From positions 496,001-560,000 of the forward strand of contig CBDEUJ010000004.1 of the NCBI GenBank assembly GCA_965243215.1: a stretch of 64,000 nucleotides of DNA. Direction: 5' to 3'. The translations under genes and the position numbers were made by a program. Below the pieces are notes generated by a model, which saw only the letters and a list, made by a program, of their open reading frames with translations, did not search any database and was not told where the DNA came from. This DNA comes from JAJEFO01 sp009843725 (GTDB taxonomy: Bacteria > Pseudomonadota > Alphaproteobacteria > Rhodobacterales > Rhodobacteraceae). This document shows positions 19,557 to 28,087 of this stretch, piece by piece (position 1 is the stretch's first letter; every line of letters starts with the position of its first letter).

Positions 19557-19811
19557 GAAGGTGTTTGCAACAGGTCGTAGTCTACCGATGCCGCCAGATT
19601 TGCCACACTACGAATGTACTTGGCAAGAGACTATCGAGAGAGCGACGCCAGCAATTCCCGCCAGAATTTCTTTTCGTTCATTGTCAGTCGGTTGCGCGGG
19701 CATGACGAATTTTCTTTCGCAAGCCTTTCGCGCCGGATCGGCTTTGCCTCGGCCAAACAGGCAAGGGCCAGGCAAGAAAGTGCCCGGAGACCCTTTCGCA
19801 GGCGTCTCTCG

Positions 19812-20150
19812 ATGCCCGGGATGCTTCGCGCGTTGCGCGAAACCTTCGACCGCGTCCCCGACCCGATCGCCGTCCGCGACCTCGGCCCGTCCGACTGCCT
19901 GATGTCGGGGCTGGCGATGTTCTCTCCCCGGATTCCGTCCCTGCTCCAGTTTGACCGACAGGTGCGCGGCGGCGAGGAGAGGGCGCCCTCGGACACGCGG
20001 ATGCGGGAGCGGCTCGACGAGGCCGGCCCCGCGACCTGCGCCGCTGCTTCAAGGGCATCCACGCCGCCCTGCAGCGCGGGAAGGTGCTCGAGGGATAGAC
20101 GGTGTTCGGAGGACATCTCCTGATCTCGGTGGACGGGACTGGCCATCTGG
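19812..20150 (+). pseudogene. Degenerate transposase fragment
   Basis: The frame starting at 19812 encodes conserved transposase blocks (DCLMSGLAMFS, PSLLQFD, PSDTRMRERLDEAGP). The homologous continuation (CFKGIHAALQRGKVLEG, then GHLLISVDGTG) lies in another frame and is interrupted by a TAG, so at least one frameshift and one stop have accumulated. These blocks occur in a transposase group whose DDE core begins LLS-x-DGTG. No terminal repeats are visible and similarity ends near 20150, so this is the remnant of an element. Confidence 0.65.
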
Positions 20151-20441
20151 CGAGACCCGACATCGTCACCGCGCCCGCCGAGTACTCCAGCTTTGCCCCG
20201 CCCAACGCAGGCCCGTGATCGACCGGACCGCCTTGATGTCGCCCGAGGGGATCTCCCTCGACCCGAAACCAAGCCTGACGCCGTACGCCGTCACGGTTGC
20301 CGCCCTTGCCTGTCCCGGCCGGATCAGGGCGAACAGAAAGGAGGCCATGCCCCTTCTCCAGGCATGGAAGAGGCTGCCAGCAATCCCGGCCCTTGCGAGG
20401 CCGTGCGCTCCCGCGTCGGATGCGGCAGGCACGGCGGTCAA
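20150..20441 (-). pseudogene. Possible fragment of a helicase-type N-terminal domain
   Basis: Reading leftward, one frame gives FLFALIRPGQARAATVTAYG and REIPSGDIKAV, and after a frame change the sequence EYSAGAVTMSGLAR. Together this resembles the small beta-rich N-terminal domain seen in some alphaproteobacterial UvrD/Rep-like helicases. The similarity is judged by eye from short blocks and the rest of such a gene is absent, so this is a low-confidence remnant next to the degenerate transposase. Confidence 0.25.
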
Positions 20442-20686
20442 TGGGGGCGGCGAAGTCTCTTCCCGTGCCGGCCGGCCGTCCGGGCTTCCGGGATCCGGTC
20501 GTCGTTCCCAGGTCCCGTTCGCAATGTCCCAAAGATGTCCGTGTCATGACGTGCCCCGTGGCCCCGCCGGCCCTCGTATCGGATGCGTCAGGCGAACTTC
20601 AAGGGTGCGGCACGGGACCCGCGGAATGCGCGGCGACGGTCGGGGACTCCCCTCCCGCCGTTTCCCTCCCGGAGACCGCGTCAGAC

Positions 20687-20962
20687 CTACGCGCCCGCCA
20701 TCAGCCTTGCCATCGCCTCCCCGACCCGCTCCGCCGCCGCGCGGACGTCCCGGTCGTTGAGGTGGACGTAGCGAAGGGTCGTTCTCGTGCTCGAATGACC
20801 GAGAAGGCGGGATACCACCGGCACCGGAATGCCGCTCATGACTGCCCATGAGGCATAGTTGTGTCTCAGGTCGTGGAGACGCACGTCCTCGATGCCCGCC
20901 TCCCGGCGGATCCGGAGCCAGAGGCCGAGAGTGTTGCTGCGCGACCGGTCAGGACTGGCTAG
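20687..20962 (-). pseudogene. Tyrosine recombinase, C-terminal fragment cut off by an IS
   Basis: This fragment encodes the end of a phage-type integrase: the box II motif HDLRHNYASWA with the catalytic His and Arg, the LLGHSS histidine, and the nucleophile tyrosine in TLRYVHL. It continues the reading frame of the fragment at 23394-24276. Joining the two across one CTAG gives an uninterrupted protein reading from PWVFPTLA into SPDRSRSNTLGLW and then RLHDLRHNY. Confidence 0.9.
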
Positions 20963-23393
20963 GGCTACCGAGTCATGACAAGTCTGGCTGGCAATGGATC
21001 ATTCGCTCTGCCGTAGTGCGTGCCGCTGACCGGCCCGGAACCCGATCCGATGGCCTATCGACGCACTGGTCAGGCGGGTTTGTCCATGCCACATGATCTG
21101 GTTGCCGGGCTCCGGATCGTGCTTGCGGTCGCGATAGCCGCCGAGATGGGCTACGAGACGAACCGCGTCGCCGAGCCGCGCCGGCGGCTGCAGGTCATGC
21201 TCCAGCGCGTAGTCGCGCAGGAAGTCGAGCTCGTGGTCGGTGAACATCAGGTCCGGGTCACAGTCGGGCACCTGGCGACCGAGCAGCGTCATGACCATGA
21301 TGCGCCACGCGATGACGGCGTTGATCGCGACCGCCCGCTGCAGGCGCTCCGCGGTGCGGAACAGCAGGAACTCGGTGCGGCAGCCGGACTTCAGGACGCG
21401 AAAGTAGTCTTCGACTTTCCAGCGCTGAAGGTAGTGGCCGACGATCTCGGCCGCGTCCTCCGCGCTCCCGACCGCGACCGTGGTCAGCAGGAACCATTGC
21501 ACGGGGTCCTCGCCCTCGGGCGGCGCGACCTCCCGGACGTGGACGCCGTGCAGGGAGACCGGCTCCGCGCCGGGAACGGCGCCCGTCGCCGGCAGCGTGA
21601 CGCGGCGGAACCGCAGCTCGCAGCTCGCCAGCCGCTTCGCCCGCGCGGGGCGGGCCTTCCTCCGGCTGGACTTCGGCCGCGCCGCCAGCCCCTCGATCTC
21701 GACGTCGACCATGCCGTCGGGCGCGCCGCCCGACATCGTCGCGAACAGCTTCGGCCTCCCCTTGCCCAGAACCCGGTCATGCTTCGCGCGGACCAGCAGC
21801 CCGACGCGCGGACGGCGGCGCTGCGCGTCGAACAGCTCGAACATGTCCCCCTCGCGGTCGCAGACCGCGATCACCCGCGTCTTGCCGCCGACCTCGCGCA
21901 CGGCGTCGGCGGTGTCGTCGAAGCCTTCCAGCCAGCGCACCGTCTTCCGGCGCCTCTCCTCCTCCTTCGAGAGCTTCGCCTGCGGGTCGAAGCCCAGCCT
22001 GAGCACGCCGAGCGGCAGGCCCGTCTCCGTCACCGCCAGCGTCGCGTGCATGTGCAGGCCGAGGCTCTTCGCCTTCGTCTGGTTCCGGCCGATCACCTGC
22101 AGGCCGTCGCATCCCGGGCGGGTGGCGAAGTTCAGGTCGGTGCCGTCCTGGATCGCGAGCACCGTCTTCTGGCCGCGCATCCGCCGGACGGTGCGCTCGC
22201 GGTGCGGCGCAAGGATGTTCGGCGCCGTCACCTCCGATTCCGCCGGCGCCTCGATCATCCGGTAGAAGGCCGCGATCGCGGTGCTGTCCGCATCGCTGTT
22301 GGCGTTGATCTTCCGGCCCGGATGGGCGGCAAGGAGCCCCGCGCTCTTCACCAGCCGTGCCGACAGTCGCTTGTCTCCCAAAGGCGCATCTCCAAACTCG
22401 TTCGCGGCCCATTCCGCCGCGTTCAGGCCCTCGCCCGGCTGCAGCGCCGGCGCATGGTCCACCCAAGGGACCCCGAGCTTCCGGCGCCACCTGCCGTCCA
22501 GCGTGTACATGAAGACGGTCTTGACCGTCTTCTCACGCCGTTTCTTCCGGTCCTGCCGGCCCCGGCCCGCCGTCCGGCCCAACGACAGGAAGTTCGCGGC
22601 CCTGAGGCAGGTCCCCTTGTACCCCTCGTCGGCAAAGCTTTCCACCAGCCAGGGGCGAAAGCCGTAGCGGGCCTCGAAGTCCCGGGGCAGGCGTCGCAGC
22701 AGGCGCCCCAGCACGTGGCTGGCCAGGTGCGGGCAGGCGACCGAGGGCCTGATCAGGTAGCGGGAGAGACAGACGACGCGATCGAGATGCCTGCGCCGCT
22801 GCGCGTCGTCCCAGGCCATCCACCGGTCCCGGGCGGCAACCCTGAGCGCCGCGGCGGAGAAGCCGGCCGCGCCCAGCCAGCCATGGGCCGATCCCACCAG
22901 GTAGCGGACCTGGCAGCCGGCGAAGGTGGTGATGCCGTGCGGGTGCTCGCGCGCGATCAGCGTGTTCCAGGTCTCCCGCTGCGACCGGGCCGTGACCTGC
23001 ACCAGTTCGAGATCGCGGATGGCGGCGGGACGGGACGGAACCCCGACCGGCGGCGCCACGTCGCCGTCGAGCAGACGCGGCCCGTTCCTCACCGCCGGCG
23101 CAGCCGGCGCCGGAAGGACGATGCCGGGGGCCTTGTCCGCCAGCTCGGCCAGTGCCTTCATGCAGCCGGCAAGCTGCATTCGTCCGGTGGCGCTGATGAA
23201 GGAGAATTCCTCGCAGACCCGTCGCCCGAAGGCGCTGCGGCTGTCGAACCGTTCCTGCGACAGCATCGCGGCGATGCGCGCCACCGCCGCGTCATCCCGC
23301 AGGGTGCGGCTGATCTCGGACCGTGCCATGGCGGGGTCGGACTGGCAGGGCGAGAGTCCATTGTCCAGCCCTTTTTTCAATGACATGGTAGGG
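20963..23393 (-). mobile_element. IS4/Tn5-like insertion sequence with a DruA-domain transposase
   Basis: The 2431-bp element is flanked by CTAG at 20959-20962 and 23394-23397. Its ends form an imperfect inverted repeat (GGCTACC-x(2)-GTCAT on the left matched by ATG-x(2)-TGGTAGGG at the right). Removing the element and one CTAG restores an intact tyrosine recombinase frame, which fixes both the boundaries and the target duplication. It encodes one long transposase on the minus strand. Confidence 0.92.
20999..23329 (-). CDS. IS4/Tn5-like transposase with N-terminal DruA (DUF4338) domain
   Basis: The 776-residue protein (from the ATG of MARSEISRTL; an upstream ATG at 23386 lies in the terminal repeat) has two parts. 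Residues about 90-290 match the DUF4338/DruA fold (blocks RYLVGSAHGWLGAAGFSAAA, VAARDRWMAWD, LASHVLGRLLRRLP, FRPWLVESF and RAANFLSLG). The rest is a Tn5-type DDE transposase with AIQDGTDLNF, VIAVCDREGDMFEL and Y-x(2)-RWKVEDYFRVLKSG. DruA is the hallmark of Druantia anti-phage systems, and the same domain is known fused to IS4-type transposases. The gene looks intact. The role of the N-terminal domain in transposition is unknown. Confidence 0.88.
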   Translation of the reverse strand: MARSEISRTLRDDAAVARIAAMLSQERFDSRSAFGRRVCEEFSFISATGRMQLAGCMKALAELADKAPGIVLPAPAAPAVRNGPRLLDGDVAPPVGVPSRPAAIRDLELVQVTARSQRETWNTLIAREHPHGITTFAGCQVRYLVGSAHGWLGAAGFSAAALRVAARDRWMAWDDAQRRRHLDRVVCLSRYLIRPSVACPHLASHVLGRLLRRLPRDFEARYGFRPWLVESFADEGYKGTCLRAANFLSLGRTAGRGRQDRKKRREKTVKTVFMYTLDGRWRRKLGVPWVDHAPALQPGEGLNAAEWAANEFGDAPLGDKRLSARLVKSAGLLAAHPGRKINANSDADSTAIAAFYRMIEAPAESEVTAPNILAPHRERTVRRMRGQKTVLAIQDGTDLNFATRPGCDGLQVIGRNQTKAKSLGLHMHATLAVTETGLPLGVLRLGFDPQAKLSKEEERRRKTVRWLEGFDDTADAVREVGGKTRVIAVCDREGDMFELFDAQRRRPRVGLLVRAKHDRVLGKGRPKLFATMSGGAPDGMVDVEIEGLAARPKSSRRKARPARAKRLASCELRFRRVTLPATGAVPGAEPVSLHGVHVREVAPPEGEDPVQWFLLTTVAVGSAEDAAEIVGHYLQRWKVEDYFRVLKSGCRTEFLLFRTAERLQRAVAINAVIAWRIMVMTLLGRQVPDCDPDLMFTDHELDFLRDYALEHDLQPPARLGDAVRLVAHLGGYRDRKHDPEPGNQIMWHGQTRLTSASIGHRIGFRAGQRHALRQSE

Positions 23394-24276
23394 CTAGGGT
23401 CGGAAACACCCAAGGACTGTTCCCGCGCGGTTGGCGGTCGAGGACTGCCCGGGCCTGCGGGTTCAGGAGCACCTTCCTCGGGCCGGTCTTGCTGTCAGCG
23501 AGGACGAGCGTGTCGTCGTCCACCTCGGACCAGCGAAGGTTGACGATTTCCCCCTTGCGGCAGCCGGTGAGCATGAGAACGCGTATCACGTCGGCCTGCT
23601 GGCGCTGGGACAGTCCTTGCCGAGACGCGGCGTCGAGGGCCGCATGCAGGCACCGGATCTCGTCGCGTGACAGGAAGCGGGTCATTGGCGTTCGCCGGTT
23701 CCTCTTGACACCACGCGCCGGGTTCGTCTCCATGTGGCCGCACGCGATGCCGAAGTTCAGGATCTGCCGCAGGACAGCGATCGCCCGATTCGCGCCGCCC
23801 GGAGCGTCCTGGCTGTACTCCTCGAACCAGCGTTCGACCTGCCTGCTCGTTATGCGGTCCAGCTTCGTCGCGCCGAAGGCGGGCAGGATCCGGGCCGAGA
23901 GGACGTAGCCGACAGACCTCCGGGTCGAAGGCTTGCAGCACACGAAATGCGCCTCGTGCCACGGACCGGCGACGAAGTCTCGGAACAACGGCGCCTTCCG
24001 TGCCGTCGCCTCCGAGACCGCGCTGGCCGCCTCGGCCTGCATCGCCAGGCATTGCTGCCGAATTTCGTCGACGCCCCTCGACGTGGCCGGGCCGAGCGAG
24101 ACGCGCTTCGTGCGTCTCTCGACCGTACGGATGAGGACGTAGCTCTTGCCCCCGTTCGGCCTCACCCGCACGCCGAGGCCGGGGACGCGGCTGTCCCAGA
24201 CGGTGAACTCCCGTTCCTGCGGTCGCATCCGGGCGATGCACGCGTCCGTGAGGCGAACCTGTTTCAGTGTCGCCAT
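23394..24276 (-). pseudogene. Tyrosine recombinase, N-terminal fragment cut off by an IS
   Basis: The fragment starts at the ATG at 24276 and encodes an N-terminal DUF4102-like arm-binding domain (KSYVLIRTVERRTKRVSLG), a SAM-like core-binding domain, and the first catalytic arginine in LTGCRKGEIVNLRW. The frame runs into the IS at 23393 after PWVFP. The distal catalytic motifs lie at 20687-20962 on the other side of the IS. The gene was about 385 codons long before disruption and is now presumably inactive. Confidence 0.9.
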
Positions 24277-24279
24277 CGT

Positions 24280-25404
24280 TCAGCCCTCCGCAAGCACCGC
24301 GCCGACGATCGCGGCGGCCTCAGTCGCCATCGCGTCCGCATGATGCGTATACTTGAGCGTGGTTTCCGCTGTGCCGTGACCAAGAAGTCGCCCGATGACG
24401 GGCACGCTCTCGCCCTGCCTGAGACCGAAACTGGCATACGTATGCCTCAAGTCATGCAGGCGCACGTCGTCGAGGCCTGCCTCCGCCCGCAGATCCCGCC
24501 AGGAGCGGTCCAGCCAGTTTTCGGAGCGCGCTCCATCGCCCCGCGCCGCCGAAAACACCCATGCCGAACGTCGCTCAAGTCGGTCGAGAACGGCCTGCGC
24601 GGCGCGCGAAAGCCAGACGGTCCGGGGCCCGGTCTTGCTGTCCCGAAGGAACAGGGCGCCTTCCCGGCAGTCCGTCCAGCGAAGCGTCAGGATTTCCGAC
24701 TTGCGGCAGCCAGTGAGCAGGAGCAACCGGATCGCCGCGACGGTTAGCGGATGCTCGCCTTCGCGGGCGTCGAGACGAAGTGCAAGGGAGCGAATCTCCG
24801 CGTCGGAGAGGAACCGCTCCCGGCCCTTCCTCCGGTACCGGCGGATGCCGCGGCACGGATTGGACCCCTCCTCCCGAAAGCCCATGCGCTCCGCCTCGCG
24901 CATGATCACCGACAGTACCGGCATCGACCGGTCCGCCGCGACCGGCGTCGCGCTGAGCGACGCGAACCAGTGCACGACGTCCTGCCGGGCGATCTCCGCG
25001 ACCTGGCGACCGGCGAAGCAAGGCAGGATCTGCTTGCGGAGATAGCCGAGGTTCACCTTCAGCGTCCTGGGCTTCCAGGTCCGCTCGTGCCTGCGGAAGG
25101 TCGCCGCCGCGACAGCCTCGAAGACCGTGTCCTCCGGTGAGGCTGGCATGGGGCATTCGTGCCTGATCGCGGCCAGCATCGCGGCCGCACGTGCACGTGC
25201 CTCGTTCGCGTCCATCGCGGCGGCGTCGCCGACGGTCCGCCAAACGCGCTCGCCGTTGTGCTGGCAATGGATGAAGTACGACCTGCGGCCCGACGCCAGG
25301 ATCCGGACGCCGAAGCCTTTCAGCTTCGCGTCGCGGATGTCGCGGGCGGCTCTTCGGGGATTGAGCGCCCGGACCCGGGCGTCGGTGAGGGTGGCTGATG
25401 CCAT
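24280..25404 (-). CDS. Tyrosine-type recombinase/integrase
   Basis: The 374-residue phage-type integrase is complete. It has an N-terminal DUF4102-type domain (residues 1-80), a core-binding domain (about 95-190), and a catalytic domain with Arg in LTGCRKSEILTLRW, HDLRHTYASFG, LLGHGTAE and the nucleophile Tyr in LKYTHHAD. It lies 3 bp upstream of the second, IS-disrupted integrase and has the same domain plan, so the two form a tandem recombinase operon. Such pairs usually mobilise genomic islands. No attachment site could be identified. Confidence 0.92.
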   Translation of the reverse strand: MASATLTDARVRALNPRRAARDIRDAKLKGFGVRILASGRRSYFIHCQHNGERVWRTVGDAAAMDANEARARAAAMLAAIRHECPMPASPEDTVFEAVAAATFRRHERTWKPRTLKVNLGYLRKQILPCFAGRQVAEIARQDVVHWFASLSATPVAADRSMPVLSVIMREAERMGFREEGSNPCRGIRRYRRKGRERFLSDAEIRSLALRLDAREGEHPLTVAAIRLLLLTGCRKSEILTLRWTDCREGALFLRDSKTGPRTVWLSRAAQAVLDRLERRSAWVFSAARGDGARSENWLDRSWRDLRAEAGLDDVRLHDLRHTYASFGLRQGESVPVIGRLLGHGTAETTLKYTHHADAMATEAAAIVGAVLAEG

Positions 25405-25690
25405 CTGTCTGTTCTCCCGTTCAGTTGCAGCGGGGAACAGAAAGCCGTCATGGCCCTGTCCTGCGCCGCACGTTGGACAGGAAAAAGCAACGTGATATCA
25501 ATGGAGTGCGAATCGCCTCAGCACCGAAGGTGCGTGCCAGGTGTGCCTTTTTGGAGACGCTCCAGCTCGTCCAAAGCGCCCTTGGCGAATTCCGTGGTTA
25601 GACGGACCTTCAGGGAGAACAAAACGGGATCGAACGTGCGCAAGCCCTTGCTCCTGCGCCGGCTTTCCGGAGCCATGTGAAGGACAATAC
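25405..25690. other. Upstream region of the integrase pair, no gene supported
   Basis: The region between the integrase start and the left end of the IS1634-type element probably holds the integrase promoter. A segment near 25611-25640, read on the minus strand, contains GTTCGATCCCG like a tRNA T-loop, but no T-stem can be formed. Confidence 0.35.
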
Positions 25691-27567
25691 GGGATTCATG
25701 TTACATGTAAGTTGACAGGACGTGCCAAGTTGTGCCAAGATTGGCTCGCAACACAACATGTGGACGTTCCATGTCGTTCCATCTCGAGACCATCCCGAAC
25801 CGCAAGAGCCGGCCCACGGTCCTCATCCGCAAGGCATGGCGCGAGGACGGACGCCTCAGGAAGAAGACCCTCGCCAACCTCACCCAGCTGCCGCCCCACA
25901 TCGTCGACGGCATCAGGGGCCTGTTCGAGGGCGGCGTCGCCATCGCCCGCCCCGAGGACGTCTTCACGATCCGCCGCTCCCTCCCTCACGGACATGTGGC
26001 GGCGGTGCTGGGAACGCTCCGCTCGCTCGGCATGGTGCGCATCCTGCACCGGGTTCCGGGCCGCATGCGGGATCTCGCCGTGGCCGCGGTCGTCGCGCGC
26101 GTCGTCGACCCCGCCTCCAAGCTGGCCACCGCCAGGGCGCTCGATCCGGAGACCGCGTCGACGAGCCTGGGGGCCGTGCTCGGGCTCGGGCCCGTCACCG
26201 GCAACGAGATGCTGGACATGCTCGACTGGCTGCTGGCGCGCCAGCCCTGGATCGAGCGGAGCCTCGCGAACCGGCACCTGGAGGGCGGGAACACGCTGAT
26301 CCTGTACGACGTCAGTTCCAGCTATCTGGAGGGCAGGAAATGCCCGCTGGCGGCCTTCGGCCACAACCGCGACGGCAAGAGGGGCAAGATGCAGGTCACT
26401 TACGGCCTGCTCTGCGCGGCGGACGGCTGCCCGGTCGCCGTGGAGGTCTTCGCCGGCAACGCCGGGGACCCGTCCACGGTGGCAAGCCAGGTGGACAAGG
26501 TCCGCTCACGCTTCGGCATCGGCCGCGTGGCGCTGGTGGGCGACAGGGGGATGCTCACCACGGCGCGGATCCGGGAGGACCTCGAGCCCGCGGGGCTCGA
26601 CTGGATCTCGGCCCTGAAGACAGGCGACATCCGCAAGCTGCTGCGTTCTTCCGGCCCGGGCGCCCCGGCCCCGCTGGAACCCGAGGCGCTGGTTCCCGAC
26701 GCGGTGGCGGAGATCACGGGCCCGGACTTCCCCGGCGAGCGGCTGATGGTCTGCCTGAACCCGAGGCTGCGGCAGGAGCGGGCCCGCAAGCGGGAGGAGC
26801 TGCTGAAGGCCACCGAGGAGGCGCTGGAGGCGATCGCGGCCGCGGCCGCGCGCCGGAAGCCGGGGCCGGCGAACCGCGACCGGACGATCAAGGCCCTGGG
26901 GCGGGAGGCCAACCGGCGCAAGGTGGAGAAGCACTTCGACATCGCCGTGCACGACGCGGGGATGGACTGGGCGCGCAACCGGGACCGGATCGAGGCGGAG
27001 GCGCGGCTCGACGGCGTCTACGTGATCCGCACCAGCCTGGATTCCGCGTCGCTCGGGCCGGCGGCGGCGGTGGAGGATTGCAAGGGTCTCGCGCGGGTGG
27101 AGCGCGCGTTCCTGACGATGAAGGCCTCGCGGCTGCGGATCCGTCCGGTGCACGTGTACTCGGAGGATCACGTCCGCGCCCACGTGTTCCTGTGCATGCT
27201 TGCGTGTCACGTGGAGTGGCACATGCGCCGGCGCCTGGCGCCGATCCTGTTCGAGGACGACGACCGCGAGGGCGCCCGGGCGCAGCGCAGCTCGCCTGTT
27301 GAGCCGGCCAGGGTCTCGGAACGCGCGAAGGCCAAGGCGGCGGACAAGAGGACCCCGGACGGGCTGCCGGTCCACAGCCTCACGACGCTTCTCGCCGACC
27401 TGGCCACGCTGACGCTGAACGAGGCGACGGTTCCGGCCGGACCCGACCACGGCCTTTCCGGTGTTCGCGCAGCCGACGGAGCTGCAGCGCCGGGCCCTTG
27501 ACCTGCTGGAGATCGACCCCGCCAAGTTCCTGCCGTGACAAGCCGGGACCGTTACATGTCGAGTCCC
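25691..27567 (+). mobile_element. IS1634-family insertion sequence
   Basis: The element encodes an IS1634-type transposase. Candidate terminal repeats are GGGATTC plus TACATGTAA at the left (from 25691) and, in inverted form, GTTACATGTCGAGTCCC at the right (27551-27567). No convincing target duplication is visible, so the limits are approximate. Confidence 0.7.
25771..27501 (+). CDS. IS1634 family transposase, frameshifted near the C-terminus
   Basis: The chosen ATG opens MSFHLETIPNRKSRPTVLIR, the usual N-terminus; an upstream GTG at 25732 adds 13 unlikely residues. The DDE-type core shows LYDVSSSYLEG, VALVGDRGMLT and the C-terminal VYSEDHVRAHVFLCML block. The expected family ending (ELQRRALDLL) lies in another frame that stops at 27538, so a one-base indel near 27441-27450 replaces about the last 30 residues with unrelated sequence. 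The catalytic region is intact, so activity is uncertain rather than excluded. Confidence 0.85.
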   Translation: MSFHLETIPNRKSRPTVLIRKAWREDGRLRKKTLANLTQLPPHIVDGIRGLFEGGVAIARPEDVFTIRRSLPHGHVAAVLGTLRSLGMVRILHRVPGRMRDLAVAAVVARVVDPASKLATARALDPETASTSLGAVLGLGPVTGNEMLDMLDWLLARQPWIERSLANRHLEGGNTLILYDVSSSYLEGRKCPLAAFGHNRDGKRGKMQVTYGLLCAADGCPVAVEVFAGNAGDPSTVASQVDKVRSRFGIGRVALVGDRGMLTTARIREDLEPAGLDWISALKTGDIRKLLRSSGPGAPAPLEPEALVPDAVAEITGPDFPGERLMVCLNPRLRQERARKREELLKATEEALEAIAAAAARRKPGPANRDRTIKALGREANRRKVEKHFDIAVHDAGMDWARNRDRIEAEARLDGVYVIRTSLDSASLGPAAAVEDCKGLARVERAFLTMKASRLRIRPVHVYSEDHVRAHVFLCMLACHVEWHMRRRLAPILFEDDDREGARAQRSSPVEPARVSERAKAKAADKRTPDGLPVHSLTTLLADLATLTLNEATVPAGPDHGLSGVRAADGAAAPGP

Positions 27568-27854
27568 GCCCAAAATCGGCCATCGTGCTGATGACAAGGG
27601 GTTTCGCGAAAATCTGGAGATGAAGATCCGGTTAGAGGATCAGCAACGGGTCCTGCGGAGAGGCCCTCTCTCCACAATCGGTGTGCTGCAAGTCGACCGT
27701 CATCGTAGTCCATGCTGTCATCTTCGTTGGCGAATTGTCCGGGCCAAATTCCAAAGTGCTGGTAGCATGGAGGGTATGCGGGAAGCTAGAGACACACAGT
27801 GTTCGTTCGAGTGCCTTCGCAGAAATGCCAGAAAATCTTCTCAACGTGATCTGG

Positions 27855-27878
27855 GAGAGCACCGCAAAGTCTGGGACA
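27855..27878 (-). repeat. 24-bp repeat, copy 1 (inverted)
   Basis: The copy reads GAGAGCACCGCAAAGT followed by CTGGGACA on the plus strand. It differs from the inverted copy at 27972-27995 by two bases. The pair could form a hairpin around 93 bp, or represent the facing ends of two element remnants. Confidence 0.75.
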
Positions 27879-27971
27879 GATAAGCCATGCTGGTTGCAGA
27901 CGTTGCTTTCATACGATGTCCTTTGACGCGGCCATGACCCAAACGTGCCATCACAGACCAGACTCAGCAAC

Positions 27972-27995
27972 TGCCCCACACTTTGCGGTGCTCTC
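27972..27995 (+). repeat. 24-bp repeat, copy 2
   Basis: The copy reads TGCCCCACACTTTGCG followed by GTGCTCTC. It lies about 90 bp beyond the stop codon of the PLD gene on the minus strand. It is a direct repeat of 29555-29578 with one mismatch. Confidence 0.8.
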
Positions 27996-28087
27996 TCGTC
28001 GACCTGCCCGCTTGCACGTGTGAACTCCGGTTTGCCGTAGCGGACACGCGAGAACGGTCGACCTCCTCACCATTCACGTAACCTTTC

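Larger units (their letters stand above)
27568..28087. other. Intergenic with an inverted repeat pair, no gene supported
   Basis: About 520 bp between the IS1634 element and the PLD gene contain no credible gene. They hold two inverted copies of a 24-bp repeat (27855-27878 and 27972-27995) that also occurs at 29555-29578. Confidence 0.5.

Noticed and set aside
21020..23383. 787-residue open frame opposite the DruA-transposase
   Set aside because: It is an antisense shadow; composition is Arg/Pro/Ala-rich with no domain, and the minus-strand frame carries conserved motifs.
25605..25665. tRNA-like 3' end that could be an attachment site
   Set aside because: The T-loop-like GTTCGATCC has no matching 5-bp stem and no acceptor stem or second copy was found.
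27855..27995. 141-bp imperfect palindrome resembling an integron attC site
   Set aside because: The ends lack the RYYYAAC and GTTRRRY core sites, and the same half occurs alone at 29555.
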